Source of the DNA: Rickettsiales bacterium
Lineage (GTDB): Bacteria > Pseudomonadota > Alphaproteobacteria > Rickettsiales > UBA1997
NCBI GenBank assembly: GCA_947505885.1
Contig: CANNMN010000009.1
Span: 1-17,132, forward strand
Direction of reading: 5' to 3'
Length of the DNA stretch: 17,132 bases
A program made the translations under genes and the position numbers. The notes under the pieces were generated by a model. It was not told the DNA's origin, made no database searches, and saw only the letters and a program-made list of their open reading frames with translations. Each line of letters starts with the position of its first letter. The stretch's first letter is position 1. Below, one piece after another: positions 7,977 to 15,547 of the stretch.

Positions 7977-8758
7977 AAATTGGCGTAACAGGAATTACTG
8001 GAAGAATGGGCCGAACCATTGCTGGCCTAGTTTTACAAGACTCAGTTGCTGAACTTATTTCAGCCTTCGCGCGTAAAAATTCTGGCGAAGATCTTGGTGA
8101 ATTTTTAGGCTTCGAAAAAACAAATACTCAAGCCACTTCCAACCTCGATCAATTCGTAAAAAGTTGTGACGCAATCATCGATTTTTCTTCACCGGCTTTA
8201 AGTTTGGAAATCGCCAAAAAATGTGCTGAGCATAAGAAAGTATTGGTCTGTGGCACTACCGGCTTTTCTGAAAATGAAAAACAACAATTCGCTTCGCATG
8301 CCAAAGACACGGTAATTATTTGGTCTTCAAACATGTCTCTCGGGGTGAATTTATTAATGAATCTCACCGAGAAAGTTGCCGGAATTTTGCACGAAGATTT
8401 CGATGTCGAGATTGTTGAAATGCATCACAAAAATAAAGTTGATGCCCCATCTGGAACCTCTCTATCTCTAGGTGCGGCAGTTGCACAAGGTCGTCACATC
8501 GAACTACAAAAAAATGCTGTAATGGCGAGAGTTGGAAAAGATGCCAAAAGAAATAAAGGCGAAATCGGCTTCGCAACTCTACGCGGCGGCGATGTCATTG
8601 GCGATCACACTGTAATTTTTGCTGGAGATGGCGAACGCATCGAACTCACTCACAAAGCTTCCAGCCGCGATATTTTCGCCAAAGGTGCAATCCGCGCGGC
8701 AATTTGGGGAACAGCTAAACAGCCTGGGTTTTACTCGATGCGCGATGTGTTAAACTAG
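7973..8758 (+). CDS. dapB: 4-hydroxy-tetrahydrodipicolinate reductase (lysine/diaminopimelate pathway)
   Basis: Reduces the DapA product with NAD(P)H to tetrahydrodipicolinate, on the route to meso-diaminopimelate for peptidoglycan and to lysine. The 261-residue protein opens with the Rossmann loop GVTGITGRMGR (5-14) and has VCGTTGF (92-98), SSNMSLGVN and the catalytic block EMHHKNKVDAPSGTS. In that block H151 and K155 correspond to E. coli H159 and K163. RGGDVIGDHTVIFAGDGERIEL and a full C-terminal helix follow. It begins inside the bioA stop codon (4-base overlap), so translation is coupled. A diaminopimelate pathway suggests the cell makes peptidoglycan. After its stop lies a repeat-rich interval with no clear terminator. 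Confidence 0.97.
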   Translation: MKIGVTGITGRMGRTIAGLVLQDSVAELISAFARKNSGEDLGEFLGFEKTNTQATSNLDQFVKSCDAIIDFSSPALSLEIAKKCAEHKKVLVCGTTGFSENEKQQFASHAKDTVIIWSSNMSLGVNLLMNLTEKVAGILHEDFDVEIVEMHHKNKVDAPSGTSLSLGAAVAQGRHIELQKNAVMARVGKDAKRNKGEIGFATLRGGDVIGDHTVIFAGDGERIELTHKASSRDIFAKGAIRAAIWGTAKQPGFYSMRDVLN

Positions 8759-8779
8759 ACTCAAGAAGAATGACTATTT

Positions 8780-8947
8780 ATGCGCTGTATCACTACACAA
8801 AATGCGAAGCAGCTGCAAATTTTAGAATCCAAGAAATTTCGATTTAGTGCCGCTTTTAATACAAATGATCCGCTTGAATTTAACTTCAGAGATAGCGGCG
8901 GCAACAGAGAGTCGATGAGAGAATTTGTACTTTGGATAAAAAAATAG
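8780..8947 (+). CDS. Possible 55-residue small protein, unknown
   Basis: A short open frame from ATG 8780 to TAG 8947. The product is hydrophilic and ends DPLEFNFRDSGGNRESMREF followed by VLWIKK. I recognise no family and see no signal peptide. It matters because its last 36 codons recur, without indels and with the stop in place, in the next 203-bp unit (9043-9150), where the frame has no start codon. Among the 15 differences most change the amino acid, so strong purifying selection is not evident. No good ribosome-binding site precedes it. A second ATG at 8770 in another frame gives only 25 residues. It may be the remnant C-terminus of a larger lost gene. Confidence 0.3.
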   Translation: MRCITTQNAKQLQILESKKFRFSAAFNTNDPLEFNFRDSGGNRESMREFVLWIKK

Positions 8948-8967
8948 CGCACAAGTAATCCAACGTC

Positions 8968-9024
8968 ATTCCCAACTTACAATTTATTAGGAGCGAAGCG
9001 ACTTAGAAATTATGGATCGGGAAT
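8968..9024. repeat. 57-bp palindromic repeat element, copy A
   Basis: ATTCCCAACTTACAATTT at the left and AAATTATGGATCGGGAAT at the right form imperfect 18-bp inverted arms around a core containing GGAGCGAAGCGACTTAG, flanked by CGTCATTCCC. The structure is typical of short palindromic intergenic repeats in Rickettsiales-type genomes. Copy A has more arm mismatches than copy B. Confidence 0.75.
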
Positions 9025-9042
9025 CCGGGAAAATTCACCGTT

Positions 9043-9150
9043 CGATTTAGTGGTGCTTTTGATACAAATGATCCGTTTGAATTTAATTTCAGAGATGACG
9101 GCAGCAACAGAGAATTGATGAGAAAATTTATGCTTTGGATACAAAAATAA
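9043..9150 (+). pseudogene. Start-less second copy of the small reading frame
   Basis: 36 codons in the frame that begins RFSGAFDTNDPFEFNF and ends MLWIQK then TAA. They correspond codon for codon to the 3' part of the frame at 8780-8947. Upstream the frame runs back only to a TAG at 9004 and has no ATG, GTG or TTG that could start it, except a GTT that is not a start. It is therefore a fragment carried by the duplication, not an expressed gene, as far as the sequence shows. Confidence 0.5.
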
Positions 9151-9170
9151 TGCACAAATAATCCAACGTC

Positions 9171-9227
9171 ATTCCCGACCTACAATTTATTAGGAGCGAA
9201 GCGACTTAGAAATTGTGGATCGGGAAT
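9171..9227. repeat. 57-bp palindromic repeat element, copy B
   Basis: The left arm ATTCCCGACCTACAATTT matches the reverse complement of the right arm AAATTGTGGATCGGGAAT at 16 of 18 positions, with the same 21-nt core as copy A. The RNA would fold into a long hairpin from either strand. A second, weaker palindrome (ATCC-CG...CG-GGAT, 9265-9284) follows and may be the remnant of another repeat family. Confidence 0.8.
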
Positions 9228-9375
9228 CTAGGAAAATTCACCGAGCACTCGCGACTTTTAATGGATCCCCGCTTGCTCGAGGATGATGATTTAAAGCAAG
9301 TTGCCAATCTAAACTCTGCAAATCCCCCCAGAGTTTCGTATTTACTTGTTCATCCTTTTACAAATGACGAAACGC

Positions 9376-9414
9376 AAAAAGGCCCGACTCCTTTTGAGAG
9401 TCAGGCCTTTTTTT
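9376..9414 (-). terminator. Terminator at the end of the pdhA-rpoD operon (works both ways)
   Basis: AAAAAGGCC (9376-9384) and GACTC (9386-9390) pair with GAGTC (9398-9402) and GGCCTTTTT (9404-9412), with one C-A mismatch and a 7-nt loop. Read on the minus strand the stem is followed by a T-run, 22 bases past the rpoD stop. The + strand also has seven Ts, so it can stop transcription from the dapB side as well. Confidence 0.9.
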
Positions 9415-9436
9415 ATTCTACAAAAAATCAGAAAAG

Positions 9437-11839
9437 CTAAACGTCGGTCAAAAAACTCTTAAACAATTTCGCGCGATTTGGGTGCTGTAATTTCTTCAAA
9501 GCTTTCGCTTCAATTTGACGGATACGTTCGCGAGTTACCGAGAATTGCTTGCCGACTTCTTCGAGTGTGTGATCGGTTACCATGCCAATACCAAAGCGCA
9601 TGCGCAACACTCGCTCTTCACGTGAAGTTAGCGATGAAAGCATTTGCGCAGTCACGTCTTTTAACTTCAAATAGGCTGCGGCGTCAAATGGAAGCACCGC
9701 TGTTTTGTCTTCGATGAAATCTCCGAGGATACTTTCTTCGTCGTCACCACCAGCGATTGGCGATTCAAGGCTCACAGGATCTTTCGAAGTACGAAGAACC
9801 TTACGAACCTTATCAACTGGCATTAGAAGCTTATCCGCAATTTCTTGCGCATCTGGCGTTCTGCCGAGTTCTTGAGTAAGTTGGCGCGAAGTTTTAACGA
9901 TTTTGTTAATCGTCTCAACCATGTGAATTGGAATACGAATCGTGCGTGATTGATCGGCAATGGCGCGAGTGATTGCTTGGCGAATCCACCAAGTTGCGTA
10001 AGTTGAAAATTTGTAACCACGACGATATTCAAACTTATCGACGGCGCGCATCAAACCGATATTTCCCTCTTGGATTAAATCCAAAAATTGCAGACCGCGG
10101 TTTGTGTATTTTTTCGCAATTGAAACTACGAGACGAAGATTTGCTTCAATCATTTCCTTCTTCGCTTGCAACTCTTCTTCCTGACTTCTGCGGACGTTAT
10201 TCACGAGCAGTTTGAAGTCGGCGATGCTGAGACCAAGAATCTTAATAAATTTTCCTAAACGATTTTGTGTTTCGTGAATTTTTTCTATGCCGCCAACCAA
10301 AAATTTCTGCCATTTTTTGTCGCTAACTGATTCAGCTTTTTTGAACCAAGCCTCACCCTCTTCAACTCCGTGGTAATTCTTAAGAAAGACAGATTTCTCA
10401 ACGCCAAATTCTTGCGCACATCTTAGCAATTCAAGATCAATCGCGAGCAATTTTTGTTGCGCTTCGTAAACCTGATCAACCAAAGATTTAATTAGAGAAT
10501 CATTGAAACTCACTTCAGTAGTAAGCGTTTCAAACTCAGCTTTAAGACGATTAATATCTTTATTCGTCTTGATTTGCTCGTGAGTTTTTTCTTCAGATTT
10601 ATCGATAATTTTTTGGCAGGTGTCAGCAATTCTTTGGAATAAATCGAGCATCTTTGGCATCAAAATACGTTCCATCGAAACAAAAGAGACAACACTCTCA
10701 TCTATTTCTTCAAGCTCTTCATCTTCAAACAAAGTTTCTTCGGTACTTTCTGACGCTGAATCAACCTGAGAATTAATAATTGAAACTACGTCTTCTTCTT
10801 CCGTCGCTTGATCGTTATTTTTGATAATTTCTTCAAGCTCGGCATTGTAAGTTTCGTCAATGCGAATGATGTCGCGAAGCAAAATGGTTCCGTTCGACAA
10901 GCCATTATACCACTCGATAAAGTGACGCATGATTAGTGGGCCTTGGTAAATGAATCTAATCGTTTTATTGCGACCTTCTTCGATCCGCATTGCGATCGCC
11001 ACTTCATCTTCACGAGTCAGTAATTTCACTGTGCTCATCGAGCGCAAATATGTTTTTACCGAGTCTTCCGAACGCTTCTGACTTTTTTCATCATCCTTAG
11101 CGGCGGCACTTTCTTCCATTAACCTTTCAACATCCTCTTCTCTTTCAACAACTTGAATTTTGAATTCAGAGAGAATGTCTAAGATGCGATCTAATTTACT
11201 CGCATTGGTGTCTGGATCGATGTGATCGTTGATTTGATCGTGAGTTACGAAGCCCTGAGTTTTTCCAAGCGCTAAAAGTTTTTTTAATTTTTCAGCAAGT
11301 TTGTCGGAGAATTTTTTACCTTCTTCGTCATGTTTTTGAATCGCTAAACGCACGTCTTGAATTAACTGAAATCTCTCTGCAAGAAAGACGGTTCTGTCAT
11401 TAACTGGAACTTTGACTTTTGCTTTTCTTGGAGCTTTTGGTGCTTTTGGTGGCTTAACCTTCTTCTCTTTCTTCGGCTTAGGCTCTGGCTTTACAGGCTT
11501 TGTCACTTTCTTAACTTCTTTTTTAGGAAGAGGCTTTTTTGGCTCAGGTTTTTTGACAACTTTTTTTACTGGCAAAACTTTTTTCGCCACTTTTTTTGGT
11601 GAAACTTTTTTCACGGGCTGTTTTGGTGCAACTTTTTTTACGACTGATTTTTTTGGCTCAGGCTTTTTAACGACTTTTTTTGGAGCAACCTTTGCTGCTG
11701 GCTTAGCTTTTTTCGGCGCAACTTTTTGCACTATCTTTTTCAAAGATTTTTTTACCGGTAATTTTTTTGTGACTTTTTTTGCCACTGCTTTTTTCACGAC
11801 TTTTTTCACGACTTTTTTCACGACTTTTTTCACTGCCAT
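9437..11839 (-). CDS. rpoD: RNA polymerase primary sigma factor RpoD with long Lys-rich N-terminal tail
   Basis: Housekeeping sigma-70 that directs RNA polymerase to most promoters. From about residue 150 the protein is a standard primary sigma: region 1.1 (about 155-240), region 1.2 ([20 protein letters not shown], about 260-279), an acidic non-conserved region, region 2 (565-645, including [20 protein letters not shown] and [16 protein letters not shown]), region 3, and region 4 with the -35 helix-turn-helix [20 protein letters not shown] (from about 194 residues into the conserved core). Residues 1-145 are unusual: about half Lys, the rest mainly Val, Pro and Ala, in KKVV and PKK repeats like a histone H1 or AlgP tail. 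That makes it 800 residues against roughly 610-650 for common RpoD. The start is well supported by AGGAG four bases upstream, overlapping the dnaG stop. No other Met occurs before about residue 241. Last gene of the operon. Confidence 0.98.
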   Translation of the reverse strand: MAVKKVVKKVVKKVVKKAVAKKVTKKLPVKKSLKKIVQKVAPKKAKPAAKVAPKKVVKKPEPKKSVVKKVAPKQPVKKVSPKKVAKKVLPVKKVVKKPEPKKPLPKKEVKKVTKPVKPEPKPKKEKKVKPPKAPKAPRKAKVKVPVNDRTVFLAERFQLIQDVRLAIQKHDEEGKKFSDKLAEKLKKLLALGKTQGFVTHDQINDHIDPDTNASKLDRILDILSEFKIQVVEREEDVERLMEESAAAKDDEKSQKRSEDSVKTYLRSMSTVKLLTREDEVAIAMRIEEGRNKTIRFIYQGPLIMRHFIEWYNGLSNGTILLRDIIRIDETYNAELEEIIKNNDQATEEEDVVSIINSQVDSASESTEETLFEDEELEEIDESVVSFVSMERILMPKMLDLFQRIADTCQKIIDKSEEKTHEQIKTNKDINRLKAEFETLTTEVSFNDSLIKSLVDQVYEAQQKLLAIDLELLRCAQEFGVEKSVFLKNYHGVEEGEAWFKKAESVSDKKWQKFLVGGIEKIHETQNRLGKFIKILGLSIADFKLLVNNVRRSQEEELQAKKEMIEANLRLVVSIAKKYTNRGLQFLDLIQEGNIGLMRAVDKFEYRRGYKFSTYATWWIRQAITRAIADQSRTIRIPIHMVETINKIVKTSRQLTQELGRTPDAQEIADKLLMPVDKVRKVLRTSKDPVSLESPIAGGDDEESILGDFIEDKTAVLPFDAAAYLKLKDVTAQMLSSLTSREERVLRMRFGIGMVTDHTLEEVGKQFSVTRERIRQIEAKALKKLQHPNRAKLFKSFLTDV
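11795..11830. repeat. Three perfect 12-bp tandem units at the start of rpoD
   Basis: CACGACTTTTTT occurs three times without change (11795-11806, 11807-11818, 11819-11830), and each unit encodes KKVV on the minus strand. Units of 12 bp with T6 runs are prone to slippage but stay in frame, so tail length may vary between strains. Confidence 0.9.
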
Positions 11840-11842
11840 TTT

Positions 11843-11848
11843 GCTCCT
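11843..11848 (-). promoter_or_regulatory. Ribosome binding site of rpoD overlapping the dnaG stop codon
   Basis: On the minus strand the dnaG stop TAG is part of TTTAGGAGCAAAATG, so the AGGAGC Shine-Dalgarno for rpoD begins inside the stop codon. This fixes the rpoD start at 11839, with the Lys-rich tail included, and suggests translational coupling of primase and sigma factor. Confidence 0.8.
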
Positions 11849-13607
11849 AAATTAATTCCTTCTCCGCAGCCAAAATCATGGCCTGGAGTGAGTTTTTGTA
11901 ATCGAAAATTTCTTTGATTTTTTGGTCTGTAATTGCGGTCTTGTGAGTCTCAGCTTCATTAATTTTGCCGAGAGACTCTCTGCATTGCTCCTCTACCTGA
12001 AGCAATAGATCCTTCAAAAGCAGAAGACGAAACCTGATTGAAACGGACTCTAGATCAATGCCCTCAAGGCTTGCAACAATATTTTCTATTTCAAGCATTT
12101 CACCTGTGAACTCGGCCAAATCATGTCCTTCATTTTCAATCAGTAGCTCTTTCAAATGAGTTAGTTTTTCACTACTTAAGAACAGCTCCTTAATGTCAAA
12201 AATATCGTCACGAAACTGCGCCAATTCTGGGAATTTTACAATGAAGGCAATGATGTTTTTAGATAAATCGTCAGCGAAATTTCTTGGTGGCAGCAGAGTA
12301 ATTTTGCTAAAAATTTCTGGAAATTTTTTTTGCCCACGACCAATTGAAAATAGAGAATCCTTAACGAATAGAGAAAAATATTTTTTAGACGCCTGATCCT
12401 GAATTGTTGCAATTTTAGCCGTTAAATTAGCTTCGAGCTTAGCCTTATTTTCAGCAGAAATTTTCTTGCCGCGATCAATCGCAAGTTCAGTCAAAGCAAA
12501 CTCAAACAAACTCTCTGAAAGCGGAGGTGCTGCATCAAAAATCTTCTCCAACTCCTTGGCGCCAAAATTTTTAATAAAATCGTCGGGATCCATTTTTCCT
12601 GGCAGCAAAGCAAAAAAGATATTTTTTCTCGCATTGATTAAAGGCAAAGCAATCTCGGTAACTCGCTTAGCTGCGCGAACTCCGGCCGCATCTCCATCTA
12701 AACAAATTATGATTTTATCCGTGGTGTAAAAAAGCTCTTTTAAATGTTCGGCGCCAAGTGCGGTACCAAGGCCAGCAACAACATTATCAATTCCACTATT
12801 GGCCAAAGCGATTGCGTCCATGTAACCCTCAACTACCACGGCTGATCCCTTAGAAAATATGGCTTTGCGCGCCCCCGCAAAATTGTAGAGGGTTTGATTT
12901 TTCTTAAAAATTTCTGTTTCAGATGAATTTAAATATTTCGGCATTTCAGGACCAAGCACCCTTCCGCCAAAAGCAATTACGCGATTTTTTTTGTCGGTGA
13001 TTGGAAAAATTATTCGGTTACGAAATTTATCGTAAAACTTACCGCGGTCATTTTTACCGATGATTCCCGTCCTAGAGATCTCCAGCTGCGAGAAATTATT
13101 TGCGGTTAAAAAATTCGTTAGTGCTTCGTAAGAATTTAACGAAAAACCGAGACGGAATTTTTTTGCAGAAGCGGAATTGAGGCCGCGTTTATTTAAGTAG
13201 CTACGAGCTTCTGAGCCAGCATTTCCGTGTAAATTTTTTTCAAAAAATTGCGCAGCTTTTTCAAGAATTAAGTAGTCGCGATCGAGCTGATTTTCTTTAC
13301 TTTCATCGAACTTCATTTGAGGAATTTCAATGCCAAAATCATCCGCTAATTTTACCACTGCGTCACGAAATTCGAGACCTTCACTATTCATGGTAAAGCC
13401 AATGATGTCACCATGCGCCGCACATCCAAAACAATGGTAAAAACCTTTCTGATCGTTAGCGGTAAAAGACGGACTTTTTTCACTGTGAAAAGGACAAAGA
13501 CCCGAATATTCCTGGCCGCGCTGCTTTAGTTTCACACGTTTACCAACAACTTCGGAGATAAGAATTGCCGAACGTAATTTTTCAGGAAAATCTTTTGGGA
13601 AGTGCAT
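11847..13607 (-). CDS. dnaG: DNA primase DnaG
   Basis: Makes the RNA primers for leading-strand start and Okazaki fragments, working with the DnaB helicase at the fork. The 586-residue protein has the N-terminal zinc ribbon with ligands C38, H41, C59 and C62 (CPFH...YHCFGC). The basic RNA-polymerase region follows ([10 protein letters not shown] at about 194-203, FGGRVLG). The TOPRIM fold has catalytic E260 in [12 protein letters not shown] and the LDGDAAG metal site (D304, D306). The C-terminal part, about 430-586, is divergent and helical and would hold the helicase-binding domain. The start directly abuts the stop of the upstream gene (TAAATG). rpoD follows after 7 bases, the conserved dnaG-rpoD arrangement of the macromolecular synthesis operon. 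The usual rpsU partner is absent. Confidence 0.97.
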   Translation of the reverse strand: MHFPKDFPEKLRSAILISEVVGKRVKLKQRGQEYSGLCPFHSEKSPSFTANDQKGFYHCFGCAAHGDIIGFTMNSEGLEFRDAVVKLADDFGIEIPQMKFDESKENQLDRDYLILEKAAQFFEKNLHGNAGSEARSYLNKRGLNSASAKKFRLGFSLNSYEALTNFLTANNFSQLEISRTGIIGKNDRGKFYDKFRNRIIFPITDKKNRVIAFGGRVLGPEMPKYLNSSETEIFKKNQTLYNFAGARKAIFSKGSAVVVEGYMDAIALANSGIDNVVAGLGTALGAEHLKELFYTTDKIIICLDGDAAGVRAAKRVTEIALPLINARKNIFFALLPGKMDPDDFIKNFGAKELEKIFDAAPPLSESLFEFALTELAIDRGKKISAENKAKLEANLTAKIATIQDQASKKYFSLFVKDSLFSIGRGQKKFPEIFSKITLLPPRNFADDLSKNIIAFIVKFPELAQFRDDIFDIKELFLSSEKLTHLKELLIENEGHDLAEFTGEMLEIENIVASLEGIDLESVSIRFRLLLLKDLLLQVEEQCRESLGKINEAETHKTAITDQKIKEIFDYKNSLQAMILAAEKELI

Positions 13608-14216
13608 TTAGCCCCACATAAAATCAAATCCGGTCATCAAAAAAGAGAACGCCATCGGAATAGAAAAATTGTCGTCAATATCGAGCAGACTTGGACGCGC
13701 TTCAATCATTGTTACGCAAAAAATAGAAAAAATTCCAAAAAAATAAAACCAGAGATGCACATGAAAAGCTGCGCCACACACGGCCAGAACTGCCAAAGCG
13801 CTGATAAAAAATGCTAAAGCTCCGGCACGAGTTTTCTCAAAAAATGGCTGACTTGAAATAGACTTTCCAACAATGGCTGACAGACCATCAGAAATTATCA
13901 GGATTGAGAAAGAAGTAACTGCGATTTCTTTTTTGAAAACGAGAAAGTTTATGCAGGCAGCAAGAAAAACTAAACTTGCACCGCAAAGTTTAGTTCCATC
14001 AATTTCATGCGGACGCAGAATGATTTTAAATAAGCGCAAAAAAATGGTTTGTATCCGCGGATTATTCTTGCGTAAGTAATCAAGAGAAACCACGAAAGCA
14101 GTGATTGGAGCGATGATTGCTAAAGTTTTCCACTTGCCAAAAGTGCAGAAAAAAATCGGAATTAAAATTAGCAAAAAATGCAAAGATTTTCGGTAAAGCT
14201 CGTTAGATAGATTCAT
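13608..14216 (-). CDS. CTP-dependent lipid kinase-like membrane protein (dolichol/diacylglycerol/phytol kinase family)
   Basis: A polytopic membrane protein of 202 residues with about six hydrophobic segments. It carries the signature blocks of the SEC59/DGK1/VTE5 family: ELYRKSLHF (6-14) with Arg, Lys and His in the expected spacing, DGTKLCGASLVFLAA (73-87), ISDGLSAIVGK (108-118), EKTRAGALAFF (127-137), and EARPSLLDIDDNFSIPM (172-188) ending in the DDNxxxP motif. Family members use CTP to phosphorylate dolichol, diacylglycerol or phytol. Which lipid is used here cannot be told from sequence; diacylglycerol or undecaprenol would suit a bacterium. It overlaps the upstream ftsB-like gene by one base (TAATG) and abuts dnaG with no gap, so it is translated as part of the operon. 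Some databases would label it phosphatidate cytidylyltransferase. Confidence 0.82.
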   Translation of the reverse strand: MNLSNELYRKSLHFLLILIPIFFCTFGKWKTLAIIAPITAFVVSLDYLRKNNPRIQTIFLRLFKIILRPHEIDGTKLCGASLVFLAACINFLVFKKEIAVTSFSILIISDGLSAIVGKSISSQPFFEKTRAGALAFFISALAVLAVCGAAFHVHLWFYFFGIFSIFCVTMIEARPSLLDIDDNFSIPMAFSFLMTGFDFMWG

Positions 14217-14560
14217 TATTCGCCCTCATTTTGATTGGGATAAATTACCACTTCATTCTTGCCGACGTAACCAAGAACTTTGCGCGATTGTTCATCGACA
14301 AGGTCAAGATCTAGAGAGTCTGGACTCATTCCATCAACCAAATTTTTTTTCGCCTGCATCTTGGATGAAAGCTCTTGCTTGGTGATTTCTTTATTTTCGA
14401 TTTGCCCTCTAAGCGCAAAAAATTTGACCAATCCTTTCTCGCCAAAAATAGTAAAAATGAAAAAATAAGAAGTGATTACTAATGCAGTAAAATAGGCGAT
14501 GAAGATGGGTTTTGAGATGTTATTTTTCTTAACAAAATCGTAAAGAAAATTGGTCTTCAT
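14216..14560 (-). CDS. ftsB: Septum formation initiator family protein (FtsB/DivIC-like)
   Basis: Small bitopic division protein. FtsB joins FtsL and FtsQ at the division site and helps switch on septal wall synthesis. The 114-residue product has a short cytoplasmic N-end rich in Lys, one membrane segment (about 18-38), a charged coiled-coil stretch (about 41-73), and a conserved-looking block DLVDEQSRKVLGYVGKNEVV (86-105) that matches the LDERARRVLGLxxPGE pattern of this family. The size is typical. It lies directly after pdhB with a one-base overlap and is followed by a one-base overlap into the lipid kinase-like gene. In many alphaproteobacteria an ftsB-like gene lies next to pdhA, which supports the call, though here it follows pdhB. 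The gene symbol is by family and context. Confidence 0.8.
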   Translation of the reverse strand: MKTNFLYDFVKKNNISKPIFIAYFTALVITSYFFIFTIFGEKGLVKFFALRGQIENKEITKQELSSKMQAKKNLVDGMSPDSLDLDLVDEQSRKVLGYVGKNEVVIYPNQNEGE

Positions 14561-15546
14561 TAACCCCTAAAACATACTTCTTTAACTGCCGCAATAATGT
14601 TTGCGGTTTTTGGTAGAGCGAGTCTTTCAAGATTTGCAGCGTAAGGCAGAGGGCCGTCCACTGAGGCAAGTTTTTTTACCGGAGCATCAAGATAATCGAA
14701 AGCTTCTTCCATTAGAATTGAGGCGATTTCAGAACCGATTGAAGCGAATGGGAATCCTTCTTCAACAGTCACGCAACGCGAGGTTTTTTTCACCGATTCA
14801 ATGATTGTTGCGCGATCGATTGGGCGTATTGTGCGTAGATCAATCACTTCTGCTTCAATTCCTTCTGAGGCTAGTTGTTCTGCAGCTTCAAGTGCATACT
14901 TAACCACCAAAGAAAAACCAATAATTGTCACATCTTTTCCTTCGCGAAGAACTTTTGCTTTGCCGATTTCGACGATGTGATCTTCATCATACTCCTCTTC
15001 AAAAGAGAGACCGTAGGTGAGTTCATTTTCGAGAAAAACTACAGGATTTGGATCGCGAATCGCAGATTTGAGCAAGCCTTTGCAATCAGCGGCACTGTAA
15101 GGAGAAACCACTTTCAATCCAGGCACCGAACCGTACCAAGCAGCGTAACATTGTGAGTGCTGCGCACCAACTCTTGAGGCTGCTCCATTTGGTCCACGAA
15201 AAACGATTGGGCAACGCACTTGCCCACCAGACATGTAACAGGTTTTTGCTGCAGAATTAATGATTTGATCAATCGCCTGCATTGCAAAATTGAAGGTCAT
15301 AAATTCAACCACAGGTCGAAGGCCAGCAAATGCTGCGCCCACAGCTAAGCCGGCGAAACCGTGTTCAGTAATTGGAGTATCAATTACTCTTTTTGCACCA
15401 AACTCAGCAAGCAAACCCTGGGTAACCTTGTAAGCACCGTTATATTCCGCAACTTCTTCGCCCATTACAAAAATTTTATTGTCACTGCGCATTTCTTCCG
15501 CCATCGCTTCACGTAGAGCTTCGCGGACTGTAATTTTTCTAAGCAT
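14560..15546 (-). CDS. pdhB: Pyruvate dehydrogenase E1 component, beta subunit
   Basis: Forms the alpha2beta2 E1 that decarboxylates pyruvate on thiamine diphosphate and passes the acetyl group to the lipoyl E2, feeding acetyl-CoA to the TCA cycle. The 328 residues start directly with [15 protein letters not shown], with no N-terminal lipoyl domain of the kind fused to E1 beta in several free-living alphaproteobacteria. Motifs are [19 protein letters not shown] (28-46), [20 protein letters not shown] (56-75) with the cofactor-activating Glu61, [20 protein letters not shown] (77-96), and [15 protein letters not shown] in the C-terminal transketolase domain. The start lies one base after the pdhA stop (TAATATG), so the subunits are co-translated. 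The E2, E3 and lipoylation genes are not in the window. Confidence 0.97.
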   Translation of the reverse strand: MLRKITVREALREAMAEEMRSDNKIFVMGEEVAEYNGAYKVTQGLLAEFGAKRVIDTPITEHGFAGLAVGAAFAGLRPVVEFMTFNFAMQAIDQIINSAAKTCYMSGGQVRCPIVFRGPNGAASRVGAQHSQCYAAWYGSVPGLKVVSPYSAADCKGLLKSAIRDPNPVVFLENELTYGLSFEEEYDEDHIVEIGKAKVLREGKDVTIIGFSLVVKYALEAAEQLASEGIEAEVIDLRTIRPIDRATIIESVKKTSRCVTVEEGFPFASIGSEIASILMEEAFDYLDAPVKKLASVDGPLPYAANLERLALPKTANIIAAVKEVCFRG

Positions 15547-15547
15547 A

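Larger units (their letters stand above)
8838..9243. repeat. Tandem duplication of a 203-bp unit (two copies)
   Basis: Copy A spans 8838-9040 and copy B 9041-9243. They align end to end with no gaps and about 22 differences, roughly 89% identity by hand count. Each unit starts with TTCGATTTAGTG, contains about 36 codons of a small reading frame with its stop, then a 57-bp palindromic element, and ends AAAATTCACCG. The peptide part carries 15 differences in 108 bases and the rest about 7 in 93, so the palindromic part is better conserved. This is an old tandem duplication or two adjacent insertions of a composite element. Confidence 0.9.

Noticed and set aside
9213..9440. 75-residue + strand frame
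   Set aside because: It starts in the palindromic repeat with a TTG, runs through the rpoD terminator hairpin and into the rpoD 3' end; not a plausible gene.
11412..11855. 147-residue Phe/Thr/Gly-rich frame on the + strand
   Set aside because: It is the exact antisense of the Lys-rich rpoD tail, a low-complexity shadow, with no own ribosome-binding site or family match.
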